Below, piece after piece: positions 8,138 through 15,646 of a DNA stretch of 64,000 nucleotides. The stretch is from assembly GCA_030247855.1 (NCBI GenBank), contig JAPDRN010000104.1, positions 61,279-125,278 on the forward strand, written 5' to 3'. Numbering within the stretch: position 1 is the first letter of the stretch; every line of letters begins with the position of its first letter. The notes beneath the pieces are model-generated. The model had not been told where the DNA came from, made no database searches, and worked only from the letters and a program-made list of their open reading frames with translations. The DNA is from Knufia peltigerae (Eukaryota; Ascomycota; Eurotiomycetes; Chaetothyriales; Trichomeriaceae). A program made the translations under genes and the position numbers.

Positions 8138-8618
8138 TGGTCACCCCCGGTCGTTCTTCCAGCGTGCTTGCCCATCCTGGGTAGAAGTACAGACCGCGTG
8201 CTTCGCGGATTCCCTCATCGCTGTCCCAGCCGTGATAGCGACCGAAAGTCTCGGTGTAAGGCTTGTCTTTGAACCAGAACCACTGTCCATCGCTGCACAT
8301 CGCCCGGAAGTTGTAGCCGCCGGGAGCCTCAGCCCAGCTGGGCGGTGCTGGGTTCGGCACGTCGCTACCGATCCCATGCGCGCGCTCGGCGGCACGGATC
8401 GCCCAGGTTCCGAAGTCCTCCAGCGTCCAGCCGTCCTGCATCATCGGCAGCAGATCGGACACGGTGGTGGCCGGCAGCGGCGCGCGCTGCAGCACCGCTA
8501 TTGTTTGGGCCGCTCGTTCGAGCAGCTCGGCGCTGATCCGGTCAGTGGTCGTGCCACCAGGGAGGCGGAGGGTGGCCGCGGCGGATCGAAGCTCACTGAG
8601 AAAATCCAGCGTCATCAC
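8130..8618 (-). CDS. Phage early protein of unknown function
   Basis: This is a 162-residue protein with a helical first half and an aromatic-rich second half (GQWFWFKDKPYTETFGRYHGW). No family is recognised. It starts at MMTLDF, where the second Met could also serve, and overlaps both neighbours by a few bases in the leftward operon. Confidence 0.6.
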   Translation of the reverse strand: MMTLDFLSELRSAAATLRLPGGTTTDRISAELLERAAQTIAVLQRAPLPATTVSDLLPMMQDGWTLEDFGTWAIRAAERAHGIGSDVPNPAPPSWAEAPGGYNFRAMCSDGQWFWFKDKPYTETFGRYHGWDSDEGIREARGLYFYPGWASTLEERPGVTNG

Positions 8619-8907
8619 GCACCTCCTTCACATGGCTGGCGTACTCGATCCAGAGCAGAGCATCTACGAGTTCCTGAACGCTCGATGCAAACGATTCCCC
8701 TGGCATGGCAAGTCTCAGGTCATCGGGCCAACGTTGACCACTACCATCTGAAGCACTTTCCGCATCCTTAGCCTTCTGAACCTGCAGCAGCGCATGGAGG
8801 CCGAAAGTGATGGCGCGCCGGACACAACGCACACCTTTTGCATCAACCAGGTAGTCCGGCTCCTGCTCTACGTGGGTCATATCCAGCAGGTCGTCAAACA
8901 TGCTCAT
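8593..8907 (-). CDS. Small acidic phage early protein
   Basis: This 104-residue acidic protein begins MSMFDDLLDMTHVEQEPDY and is mostly helical. It overlaps the downstream gene by 26 bases and the upstream gene by 4 (ATGA). No domain is recognised. Confidence 0.6.
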   Translation of the reverse strand: MSMFDDLLDMTHVEQEPDYLVDAKGVRCVRRAITFGLHALLQVQKAKDAESASDGSGQRWPDDLRLAMPGESFASSVQELVDALLWIEYASHVKEVRDDAGFSQ

Positions 8908-9167
8908 GCTTCCGCTCCTGCAGCCCGATACAGGCCGGTCACAACATCCAGAAGGAAGTCCATCGTCACGACAGTGTCGTAGCCGAATTCCACGTTCTTA
9001 CCATCCGCAGCGCGCATGCCCTGCCAGAGAATCTCCTGCACGTGATCGGTGAGCAGCCTTGCCTTGCTGAGTGCCAGGTCAACGTCATGACCCGATGCCA
9101 CCACTAGGGGGGAGTTTGCGATTGCCACTTTCTTGGTGCTTTCCGAAGTCGTTGGGCTGTTCACCAA
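8904..9167 (-). CDS. Small phage early protein
   Basis: This 87-residue protein of unknown function has a Ser/Thr-rich start and a helical core (ALSKARLLTDHVQEILWQG). It is coupled to both neighbours by short overlaps in the leftward operon. Confidence 0.6.
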   Translation of the reverse strand: MVNSPTTSESTKKVAIANSPLVVASGHDVDLALSKARLLTDHVQEILWQGMRAADGKNVEFGYDTVVTMDFLLDVVTGLYRAAGAEA

Positions 9168-9412
9168 ACACCTCCCGCGCGGCGCAGTGACTTGCTCATC
9201 TCGAGGAGTTCAGCGAGAACGAACATGTCGTCGTCCGTCACCGAATCGCTGTCCAGCTTCTCGAGCTGACGTTGCACGTAGTCGAAGAGGATGCTGGCCT
9301 TCAAGTCCGTATGCGACGTATCGATGCCCGCACAAACCTTGAACATCGGCGCGTTGTCTTGGATCGGCACCAGGCTGAACGGCTGTTCTGTTGTCATCTT
9401 CTGCTCAGCCAC
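9161..9412 (-). CDS. DUF3077-like small phage protein
   Basis: This is an 83-residue protein. The pattern PMFKVCAGIDTSHTDLKAS, followed by a helix, resembles the small DUF3077 family (FxVxxGxxxxDAL...LL) found in proteobacteria and their phages. The function is unknown. It overlaps the upstream gene by 8 bases and the downstream gene by 7. Confidence 0.55.
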   Translation of the reverse strand: MAEQKMTTEQPFSLVPIQDNAPMFKVCAGIDTSHTDLKASILFDYVQRQLEKLDSDSVTDDDMFVLAELLEMSKSLRRAGGVW

Positions 9413-9791
9413 GGGGAGTCTCCTTCTTCAGCGGCTGGCGGCAGACGTCCCTCTGGTTCTCACGGATGTAGTCGAGCAAGACCTCGGTCTCGCAAAGCAA
9501 TCCCTCCAAGCCCACCATCAGGCAGTCGACCGCATGTTCAGTCAGGGCTTCATAGAGCACGGGCTCATCATCGGCCTCGGCATCTCGCAGGTCCTGCTTG
9601 GATGTAAAGTCGCGGCGGATCACTTCGAGGATGGCCAGCGCCGCCTTTGTATTGCGGTCGACCCGGACCAGCCGATTGGTCAGGCATTCCGAGAGCGGGT
9701 TGTCCTTCCACATTGAGGTCAGGTAGTGCTCGCCGATCGCGAGGCGATGGGCTGCGGCCGGCTCTGCCGGAGGTACACTGTTCTTCGCCAT
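9405..9791 (-). CDS. Phage early protein of unknown function
   Basis: This is a 128-residue acidic, helical protein that is slightly similar in overall style to its smaller neighbours (cysteine in a long helix, DLRDAEADDEP). No family is recognised. It lies mid-operon, 23 bases downstream of the CsrA-like gene. Confidence 0.6.
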   Translation of the reverse strand: MAKNSVPPAEPAAAHRLAIGEHYLTSMWKDNPLSECLTNRLVRVDRNTKAALAILEVIRRDFTSKQDLRDAEADDEPVLYEALTEHAVDCLMVGLEGLLCETEVLLDYIRENQRDVCRQPLKKETPRG

Positions 9792-9814
9792 GTTGGCTTC
9801 CTTGATCTGGTCGA

Positions 9815-10069
9815 TTACGGGTGCGGCTTGGCAGACGGCTCGGGCGCTCCAACGCTCGGGCCGTCACTGTTTTTAAGGTTCCAATCGGGTTCGAACGTTA
9901 CGGCTCTGTCCACGTCAAGATTCGATGGGGCATAGACGTGGATTTCGGCCCGGTTTCTGTGCGCGCCGCGCAGCTGGACTTGGATGCCATCTCCGATGAA
10001 GACGGTGGTTCCCGCCTTGACCCTCATGACAATGGGCTTTCCAACAGGGGTAGGCGTTTCCCTACTCAT
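9815..10069 (-). CDS. CsrA-like (carbon storage regulator fold) phage protein
   Basis: This 84-residue protein's core aligns along nearly the full length of CsrA: TTVFIGDGIQVQLRG matches the CsrA segment with IGD and G, followed by NRAEIHVYAP and VDR, where CsrA has the AP and VHRE elements. CsrA binds GGA motifs in mRNA leaders and changes translation or stability. The arginine equivalent to CsrA R44 is kept, but the position matching R6 appears to be valine, so RNA specificity may differ. Extra residues extend both ends. It sits in the leftward early operon, which would allow it to act on host or phage mRNAs soon after induction; that role is inference. Confidence 0.7.
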   Translation of the reverse strand: MSRETPTPVGKPIVMRVKAGTTVFIGDGIQVQLRGAHRNRAEIHVYAPSNLDVDRAVTFEPDWNLKNSDGPSVGAPEPSAKPHP

Positions 10070-10316
10070 CTTTCAGGTTTCCTTGGTTCAGGTTGTCGTG
10101 AGAAACTGCAAAAGTCGGGGGAGATGCGTCACTCGACACAACCAGGCAAAAAATTGCCCCAGGCTGGTTTGCCGCCACGATCTCGGCGATACGGAGTGGC
10201 ACAACTGCGGCAGCGATGCAGGCCACAAGCACCCAGCCGACGCGAACCAGCGTAGGTGCCTTCGGCTGTGACTCGTGGTTGTAACTGGCTTGATTGCGGC
10301 GGCAGTTGGAACTCAT
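10062..10316 (-). CDS. Small single-pass membrane protein
   Basis: This 84-residue protein starts at MSSNCRRN; longer starts would sit inside the upstream gene. One hydrophobic segment (VGWVLVACIAAAVVPL) lies near residues 28-44, after a positively charged N-terminus. No family is recognised. It overlaps both neighbours by a few bases. Confidence 0.55.
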   Translation of the reverse strand: MSSNCRRNQASYNHESQPKAPTLVRVGWVLVACIAAAVVPLRIAEIVAANQPGAIFCLVVSSDASPPTFAVSHDNLNQGNLKDE

Positions 10317-10573
10317 GCCGGTAGCCTCGGGTGCTGATGGTGGAGGCACACCAGCCGGGCGCGATGAGACTCGACGCTGGGATAGAACAGTCCTTCGCCG
10401 GACCATCCAAGGTTGTCGCCGGAAAGTCGGCTGAACTGGAAGCCCCTGCAATGCGGGAAAGTGCGCTCCGAGACCGGCACTGAGCGCAGCTTGTCGTGGA
10501 AGGTATCGATGAAGCGCGCCAGCTTGCGCGCCTCTCGGTAGTTACTGCGCCAGATTTGCCTTGCTGTTACCAC
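10313..10573 (-). CDS. First gene of the leftward early operon, unknown function
   Basis: This 86-residue basic protein (RQIWRSNYREARKLARF) has several His and Cys residues near the C-terminus. It is the first gene after the leftward promoter at 10616-10644, with about a 36-base leader. By position it matches the lambda N slot, and the arginine-rich start is compatible with an RNA-binding antiterminator, but no N-type motif can be proven. Confidence 0.55.
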   Translation of the reverse strand: MVTARQIWRSNYREARKLARFIDTFHDKLRSVPVSERTFPHCRGFQFSRLSGDNLGWSGEGLFYPSVESHRARLVCLHHQHPRLPA

Positions 10574-10615
10574 TGTAGGCTCCCACTCGGCCGGTGGGTC
10601 CGGCCTGATGGGCTT

Positions 10616-10644
10616 AGATTAGGGATTGCTAATCGGGAACGCAA
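10616..10644 (-). promoter_or_regulatory. Leftward early promoter (pL-like)
   Basis: Read on the minus strand there is TTGCGT, a 17-base spacer and TAATCT. One operator copy (10618-10633) covers the -10 and spacer, and a second (10643-10658) touches the -35. A repressor bound there would block this promoter. Confidence 0.65.
10618..10633. promoter_or_regulatory. CI/Cro-type operator, left site 1
   Basis: The sequence ATTAGGGATTGCTAAT is an inverted repeat ATTAG-N6-CTAAT. The same arrangement occurs at 11432-11447, with looser versions at 10643 and 11376. Confidence 0.75.
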
Positions 10645-10658
10645 TAGGGATGGCTAAT
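10643..10658. promoter_or_regulatory. CI/Cro-type operator, left site 2
   Basis: The sequence AATAGGGATGGCTAAT has one perfect half site (CTAAT) and one with a single change. It starts 25 bases from left site 1, which suits side-by-side repressor dimers on the same face of the helix. Confidence 0.6.
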
Positions 10659-10699
10659 TTACAGGCGCTAATTTTCTTAACGGATTCAGGATTCCGTTT

Positions 10700-11377
10700 T
10701 TAAGCGATCTGCCGCGCGCTGTACTGGACAACCGCCTTGCCTGCGATGAACAGATCGTCTGGCGCTTGGTACGGCGGGAAGAGAGCATTCGCGCTGACGA
10801 TGTAGATCCCATCGGACCTGCGCTGCAGTCCTTTGATCTGAGTCTCGCCGCCGATATTGATGACGTAGATGGCGTCGCCGTCGAAGTAGTCCACGGCTGT
10901 ATCGACCATCACCACGTCACCATTGTTGATGACGGGCGCCATGGAGGGGCCTCGGCCAGTGATCAGTTTGAGGCGTCCAGGCTGGGGCAGGAATCCAAGG
11001 CGTTGCCGGATATCCCACTCTGCGTACTCCATGCTCCGGATCACTTCCGGGAATTCCTCATTAACGACCCCTGTTCCCATGCCTGCTGCTCCATCCAGTA
11101 GCTCAAGGCGAAGGTAGCCGGGCGGTGTCTCACGGGCGGAGAGCGGCTGCGAATCGGGAGCGTCATCGATTGAACCCTCTCCAGTGGCGAGCCAGAGCGC
11201 GGAGACGCCCAGCAACCTTGCTGCCTTCACAAGGGCATCGCCTCGGATCGATTGCGACTTGCCACTTAGCCAACCGCTAACGCTGGGCGCTGAAACGCCC
11301 ACTGCTTTGGCGAGTTCGAGCTGGGAGACGTTAGAGCGGGACAAGGCGGTTCGAAGCCGGCTGGAGAGGTCCATCAT
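10700..11377 (-). CDS. CI-like prophage repressor (XRE HTH + S24 self-cleavage domain)
   Basis: This 225-residue LexA/CI-type repressor keeps the prophage silent. It has an N-terminal XRE helix-turn-helix (about 5-65, QLELAKAVGVSAPSVSGWL) and a C-terminal S24 peptidase domain. The catalytic serine lies in GRGPSMAP and the lysine in TQIKGLQRR. An Ala-Gly pair in AAGMGTG is a plausible self-cleavage site, so RecA-dependent SOS induction is expected. It is divergent from cro across 78 bases that hold two operators, and a left operator pair lies beyond its 3' end, as in lambda. A nearly identical C-terminal fragment occurs at 58257-58516. Confidence 0.93.
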   Translation of the reverse strand: MMDLSSRLRTALSRSNVSQLELAKAVGVSAPSVSGWLSGKSQSIRGDALVKAARLLGVSALWLATGEGSIDDAPDSQPLSARETPPGYLRLELLDGAAGMGTGVVNEEFPEVIRSMEYAEWDIRQRLGFLPQPGRLKLITGRGPSMAPVINNGDVVMVDTAVDYFDGDAIYVINIGGETQIKGLQRRSDGIYIVSANALFPPYQAPDDLFIAGKAVVQYSARQIA

Positions 11378-11391
11378 TAGGGTCTGCGAAT
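11376..11391. promoter_or_regulatory. CI/Cro-type operator, right site overlapping the cI start
   Basis: ATTAGGGTCTGCGAAT shares the ATTAG half site, and its second half has one change. It overlaps the start codon of the repressor gene, a place where bound repressor or Cro could limit cI expression. Confidence 0.6.
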
Positions 11392-11420
11392 TGGATTAGG
11401 CAATGTTACGCACGATTGCG

Positions 11421-11449
11421 TTGCAAAGTACATTAGGAGTTGCTAATTT
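11421..11449 (+). promoter_or_regulatory. Rightward early promoter (pR-like), apparently leaderless cro
   Basis: TTGCAA, a 17-base spacer and TAATTT (11444-11449) form a good promoter. The cro start codon is only 6 bases beyond the -10 box, so transcription would begin at or near the ATG and the message would be leaderless; no ribosome site is visible. Confidence 0.65.
11432..11447. promoter_or_regulatory. CI/Cro-type operator, right site within pR
   Basis: ATTAGGAGTTGCTAAT is a perfect ATTAG-N6-CTAAT inverted repeat that sits between and over the pR boxes. Confidence 0.75.
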
Positions 11450-11455
11450 GGTTGC

Positions 11456-11692
11456 ATGACAACCCTAATCCCCTGTACCAAAGATGCTGAACAGGCTTCT
11501 GCGCTCATCGATGCCCTCGGCGGCACCGGGCAGGTCGCTGCTCTGTGTTCAGTCCGTGCACCCTCCATCAGTCAGTGGCGGAAGCGGGGAATCCCGCGTC
11601 CATGGGCCTTGTTCTTTCAGGCGAAGTTCCCGGAGAAGTTCGACCACGCGGGCAAGGTGATATGCGCGGACGAGGCGCGCGCTGACGCGTGA
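11456..11692 (+). CDS. Cro-like HTH protein (YdaS family type)
   Basis: This is a 78-residue DNA-binding protein. The segment GGTGQVAALCSVRAPSISQWRKRGIPRPWALFF is a YdaS/Cro-like helix-turn-helix whose recognition helix lies at APSISQWRKRG. It is divergent from cI and first in the rightward operon, the position of cro. It probably competes with CI for the shared operators. Confidence 0.85.
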   Translation: MTTLIPCTKDAEQASALIDALGGTGQVAALCSVRAPSISQWRKRGIPRPWALFFQAKFPEKFDHAGKVICADEARADA

Positions 11693-11859
11693 TCCAGACG
11701 TAGCTCACGCCGCTGATGCGGCGGGATGCGATTGCTCGCCCGAAGGATCGGGTGCGATGGGGCAAGGACGGCGACCACCCTGCATGTGGCAATGGCCATG
11801 TGGGTGTCTGGCGCTACGAGCGTGACGCGCTCGGTGGGAAACCCAACGTCCAGATACGA

Positions 11860-11899
11860 CGAAGCCCCCGCTGTCGGGCAGACAGTTGCGGAGGCTTCG
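11860..11899. terminator. Hairpin between cro and the replication genes
   Basis: A 12-base stem with one mismatch (CGAAGCCCCCGC / GCGGAGGCTTCG) encloses a 16-base loop. There is no U-tract, so it may be an antitermination or pausing element like lambda tR1 rather than a simple terminator. The 224 bases between cro and the next start codon hold no convincing gene. Confidence 0.45.
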
Positions 11900-11916
11900 T
11901 TCAGAGCGAGGCCACT

Positions 11917-12255
11917 ATGCCACACCATGAATCCGATGCAAACCTGCTTGGGCAGGGGCTGCGCCCCTACGGCGACGTCATGCAGGACGCCCTGGCCCAC
12001 ATCCAAGATCGACACGCGCGACCCTTGGTCCGCCTGCAGGAACGCCTCCCCGACGGCCGTATTGCCGTCGAGATCTACGACCGGACCCGGCCGGGTAACG
12101 AACCTACGTACGACTTCTACTGCTCAGGTCCCCAGCAAGCGCTGGAATGGATCCAGCAAATGTCCGGCAAGCGTTGGATCACCACTGAGCACCTTGGTGC
12201 CTTCGCGACGTTGATGCTGGCCGCCTTCCCGGAAGTGTCGGGAGCTTCGGCATGA
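11917..12255 (+). CDS. Phage early protein of unknown function
   Basis: This 112-residue protein starts at ATG 11917, after GAGCGAGG; the open frame upstream overlaps the hairpin and is unlikely to be translated. It contains LPDGRIAVEIYDRTRPGNE and a helical C-terminal half. The next gene overlaps it by four bases (ATGA). Confidence 0.6.
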   Translation: MPHHESDANLLGQGLRPYGDVMQDALAHIQDRHARPLVRLQERLPDGRIAVEIYDRTRPGNEPTYDFYCSGPQQALEWIQQMSGKRWITTEHLGAFATLMLAAFPEVSGASA

Positions 12256-13028
12256 GCTTTGAGGCGATGGCCTGGGCTGTGAAGTGGAAGCTGCCGGCTC
12301 AGCAAAAGCTTGTGCTGATCATGCTGGCGAACCGAACGAACTCCGATACCGGACGCTGTGATCCCGCCCACAAGAAGCTGGCAACGGACTGTGGGATGAG
12401 CCCCGACAGCATCAAACGGGCGATCGCGGCCCTTGAAGCTGCCGGCTTGGTCGGGATCGTTCGCCGCTCGCACGAAGGGGTCAACCTTCCGAACCAATAT
12501 GACCTGTATCTGGAGCTTTCCGGAGCGGGCAAACCTGGGGAATGGGTCCCACAAATACAGGGGGTGGGCGCTGACTGCCCCGAGGGGTCGGGGCACACAG
12601 CACCCACGGTGGGGGCTTACAGCACTACAAAACAGGAATCTAACCAGGAAGTAGAAACAGCTTCGTCACCCGCCGGTGACGGGGAGGCCGATGCAGAGCG
12701 TGATCTGCTCGGTGGCAAGACGTATACCGGTTGCCCCCACGAGGCAATCATCGCTGCCTACCACCGGGAACTGCCTAACTGCCCCGAGGTGCGTGGGTGG
12801 AGCAAGAAGCGGCAGGAACATTTGCGCGCGCGCTGGAAGGAAGATCCCACCAGGCAATCGGTGGAGTGGTGGCGCGGCCTGTTCGAATGGATGAAGGAAA
12901 GCGACTGGCTGATGGGAAGGTCCGGTAGCTTCCAGGTCTCCCTGCCGTGGCTGATCAAGTCCGAAGAGAACTTGCTCAAGGTCTGCGAAGGCACGTACCA
13001 CAACAATCGCACTGGGGGGCAGGGCTGA
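12252..13028 (+). CDS. HTH-containing phage replication initiator-like protein
   Basis: This 258-residue protein has a winged-helix N-terminus typical of phage replication proteins: SFEAMAWAVKWKL, LVLIMLANRTN, then KKLATDCGMSPDSIKRAIAA. A flexible middle follows, then a C-terminal segment rich in Trp and charged residues (VEWWRGLFEWMKESDWLMG). Such proteins bind the phage origin and help load DnaB. Its stop overlaps the start of the helicase gene by one base, supporting a shared role. An origin is often inside such genes; no clear iterons were seen. Confidence 0.75.
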   Translation: MSFEAMAWAVKWKLPAQQKLVLIMLANRTNSDTGRCDPAHKKLATDCGMSPDSIKRAIAALEAAGLVGIVRRSHEGVNLPNQYDLYLELSGAGKPGEWVPQIQGVGADCPEGSGHTAPTVGAYSTTKQESNQEVETASSPAGDGEADAERDLLGGKTYTGCPHEAIIAAYHRELPNCPEVRGWSKKRQEHLRARWKEDPTRQSVEWWRGLFEWMKESDWLMGRSGSFQVSLPWLIKSEENLLKVCEGTYHNNRTGGQG

Positions 13029-14467
13029 TGCGCTTTGACCCCAACCTGCCGCCGCATAGCGTCGAGGCGGAACAGGCTGTTCTGGGTGGGCTGATGCTAT
13101 CTCCCGAGGCGTGGCCGCTGGTGTCGGATACCTTGTCCGCCGAGGACTTCTACCGCCATGACCATCGTCTGATCTTCGAGTCGATTCGCACCCTGGCCGA
13201 GAAGCAACGGCCCTTCGACGCCGTCACCATAGGCGAGTGGTTCGAGTCGCGCGGAAAGCTGGAATTGGTGGGTGACGGCGCCTACATCACCGAGCTTGCC
13301 AGCACGACGCCGTCAGCGGCAAACGTAGCTGCCTATGCAGAAATCGTCGTCCAGTACGCCGGCCGCCGCCGCTTGGCCGACGTGGGCCGCAGGGCGGTGG
13401 AGTCCGCACATGAGCAGGACGGGCGCGAGTTCCCCGAGATCCTGGCGGAGCTGACGCAGGAGATTGCAGGCCTGCAGCCCGCGCAGCGTGGTGGCCTTCG
13501 ACTGGCCGGCGAGACCATGTACGGATGGTACAAACGCTGGGAGGACCGGTATCACTCCGGTGGCGGCCTGACGGGGCTGGAAACGCCTTGGGCTGAATTC
13601 AACCGGGTGACGCATGGGCTGCAGCCGTCCACGGCCTACCTCATCGCCGGCCGGCCCAGCATGGGCAAGAGCATCGCGGCGCTCAACGTCGCCGTGTTCT
13701 GTGCGCTACACGGGATCACGGTAGGGCTTTTCAGCTTGGAAATGAGCATCGATGACTGCCACGACCGCAACGTGGCGTGCGTCGGCAAGATTCCGCACGA
13801 ATGGGTTACGCGTCCAAGTCATTCCGGCGAGGACAGCGAGATCTACCAGAGCCGCATGACCCCGGCCATTCGCGATCTCAAGGCAGCGCCGCTGTACATC
13901 GATGACACTGCCTCCTTGAACGTGCGGCAGTTCGAGGCCCGCGCGCGGCGCATGCACCAGCGCAAACCGCTGCAGTTGTTGGTGATCGACCACATCCACG
14001 ACTTCGACGTGGACCCGCGCATGGCCCGCTTCGAGTATGGCCGCATCCTGCAGAAGGGCAAGGACTTGGCCAAGGAATGGAAGATCCCCCTCGTTGCTCT
14101 AGCGCAGCTGAATCGAAGCGTCACCGGCCGGACCGACAGGCGCCCAACCCTGTCTGACCTCCGAGAATCTGGGGAACTGGAGCAGAAGGCCGACGTGGTT
14201 GTGCTCTTGCACCGTGAGGACTACTACGACACGCCGGAACACCAGACCCATCTGCAGGGCGTCGTGGAAATGCACTTTGCGAAGGGTCGAAACATCCGAG
14301 CTGGCGAACGGATCAGCCTGCAGAACCGTTTCGATCAGATGCGCATCGACAACTGGGATGGCCCGCTGCCTCGCAAGCCAGAGGCAGCAAACGATGACCA
14401 GCCTCCGCGCCGGACGAGCTACGGTTACGGTGCAGGCCGCAAGGCCCACGGGGGGCTAGGACGATGA
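13028..14467 (+). CDS. DnaB-type replicative helicase
   Basis: This 479-residue hexameric replicative helicase of the DnaB family unwinds DNA at the phage fork. The N-terminal domain (PPHSVEAEQAVLGGLM, residues 8-110) precedes a RecA-like motor with the Walker A AGRPSMGKS near residue 208, LFSLEMS, and a Walker B-like LLVIDHIHDF. The start is ATG 13028, overlapping the stop of the initiator gene. The C-terminus is a short polar tail. Its length matches cellular DnaB. Confidence 0.95.
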   Translation: MRFDPNLPPHSVEAEQAVLGGLMLSPEAWPLVSDTLSAEDFYRHDHRLIFESIRTLAEKQRPFDAVTIGEWFESRGKLELVGDGAYITELASTTPSAANVAAYAEIVVQYAGRRRLADVGRRAVESAHEQDGREFPEILAELTQEIAGLQPAQRGGLRLAGETMYGWYKRWEDRYHSGGGLTGLETPWAEFNRVTHGLQPSTAYLIAGRPSMGKSIAALNVAVFCALHGITVGLFSLEMSIDDCHDRNVACVGKIPHEWVTRPSHSGEDSEIYQSRMTPAIRDLKAAPLYIDDTASLNVRQFEARARRMHQRKPLQLLVIDHIHDFDVDPRMARFEYGRILQKGKDLAKEWKIPLVALAQLNRSVTGRTDRRPTLSDLRESGELEQKADVVVLLHREDYYDTPEHQTHLQGVVEMHFAKGRNIRAGERISLQNRFDQMRIDNWDGPLPRKPEAANDDQPPRRTSYGYGAGRKAHGGLGR

Positions 14468-14682
14468 GCATCCTACCTACTGGATCCCAGGCGCTCAGGC
14501 ACTTGGCGGACACGCTCGACCGCCAAGCGGAGAGGCTGGACCGGCTGCTGTGGCGAGACCGCGGGCAGCGATCAACCACGGCCGAGGCCTACCGCCTAGC
14601 GGCATCGCTTGCCCGCCACCAGGCCCACAAGCTGGACCAACTGGAAAGACAGCTGGCAACGCGTGCCGGAGGTGCGCCGTGA
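14464..14682 (+). CDS. Small helical phage protein
   Basis: This 72-residue helical protein (LRHLADTLDRQAERLDRLLW) has leucine spacing that suggests a coiled coil. It overlaps dnaB by four bases and the next gene by four bases. The function is unknown. Confidence 0.6.
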   Translation: MSILPTGSQALRHLADTLDRQAERLDRLLWRDRGQRSTTAEAYRLAASLARHQAHKLDQLERQLATRAGGAP

Positions 14683-15224
14683 AGCCATCGATCAAAGAGC
14701 AGCTGAAACACTGGGGCCACTACCAGGAGCACCGATTCTGCGCCCCGCTCGCGCCGGAGGAGTCACCCACGAAGGACGAGCACCCGCTTGCCCGCGCTCA
14801 GCAGTTTGCGCAGGGGGCGAAACGTGAGCGCCCGCCGCTGTTGCGCGATGGGCACGACCGGCGGATGTTGCTCGGCGCGGGAGCTGGCAGGGTAAGTCGC
14901 ACCGGTGCGGTACTGCCGGTCGCGCCCTGGGCGGTCGACCCGATCCCGTGCGCGGAAACGCGGGCGATGGTCTCGCGCTCGCCGACCGCCGCAGTGATGG
15001 TTGGCTCGCCGGACGAATATCGGTGGATAGATCGCGCGCTGTCTGACCTCTACCGCCAGAACATGGTGCGCGCACTGGTCGTGCTCGAGGAGTTCACCGG
15101 CCGGGGTAGCCAAGCCAAGCGGGCGGAGGTGGTGGCAAAGAAGTTGGGAGCCGCGTTCACGAAGTGGCAGTACCGGAAGGAACTGGACAAGGGGATGGCG
15201 TTCATGGAGGCGCGACGCGCATGA
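14679..15224 (+). CDS. Phage protein, possible late-gene regulator
   Basis: This 181-residue protein starts at GTG 14679 and overlaps the previous stop (GTGA). The N-terminal half is basic and proline-rich. The C-terminal half (WIDRALSDLYRQNMVRALVV, then QAKRAEVVAKKLGAAFTKWQYRKEL) has the layout of an alpha-helical DNA-binding region, such as those seen in Q-like or RinA-like late regulators. Position between replication and lysis genes would suit that role, but no family signature is certain. Confidence 0.5.
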   Translation: MKPSIKEQLKHWGHYQEHRFCAPLAPEESPTKDEHPLARAQQFAQGAKRERPPLLRDGHDRRMLLGAGAGRVSRTGAVLPVAPWAVDPIPCAETRAMVSRSPTAAVMVGSPDEYRWIDRALSDLYRQNMVRALVVLEEFTGRGSQAKRAEVVAKKLGAAFTKWQYRKELDKGMAFMEARRA

Positions 15225-15601
15225 GGAATCTGACACTGGCACAGGTCGCCCGCGATGCGGTGTACCTGTGCGCCGCCTGCAGCGCCGACGGGATAGTCCG
15301 AATCAGCGTGACCCGAAACCCCGAGGGGAGCATCCGCCGCCGGCCAAGCGTGGTTGCCGCGCAATGGGCGTGGGTCGGGAGCGAATCTAGGGCAAAGCTC
15401 CTCGTGCGCCGGCTCCGCCATCAGTGGGCATCCCGCTACGTTGTCGGGGAGGGCTATCGCTTCGACTACGGCGGGGAGGGCGCGGAGTTCCGGGACGGGC
15501 TCAACCAGGCGTTCCTCGATGTTGTTCGCGGCGATGCCAGTTGGGAGAAGCTCGGGCCAGGGGCGCTCCGGGTGCTGCGGGAATCCCCGGCCGCGGGCTG
15601 A
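15221..15601 (+). CDS. Small phage protein, weakly GIY-YIG-like
   Basis: This 126-residue protein starts at ATG 15221, overlapping the previous stop (ATGA). The order of elements (VYLCAACSADGIVRISVTRNP, then RAKLLVRRLRHQWA, then GEGYRFD) recalls the T5orf172/GIY-YIG-like fold, yet the catalytic residues are not clear. It is best treated as unknown. Confidence 0.5.
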   Translation: MRNLTLAQVARDAVYLCAACSADGIVRISVTRNPEGSIRRRPSVVAAQWAWVGSESRAKLLVRRLRHQWASRYVVGEGYRFDYGGEGAEFRDGLNQAFLDVVRGDASWEKLGPGALRVLRESPAAG

Positions 15602-15646
15602 CCCTCGCCAGCCGTAGAATGGCGCCCGCACCGCCAGGAGGGCGCC

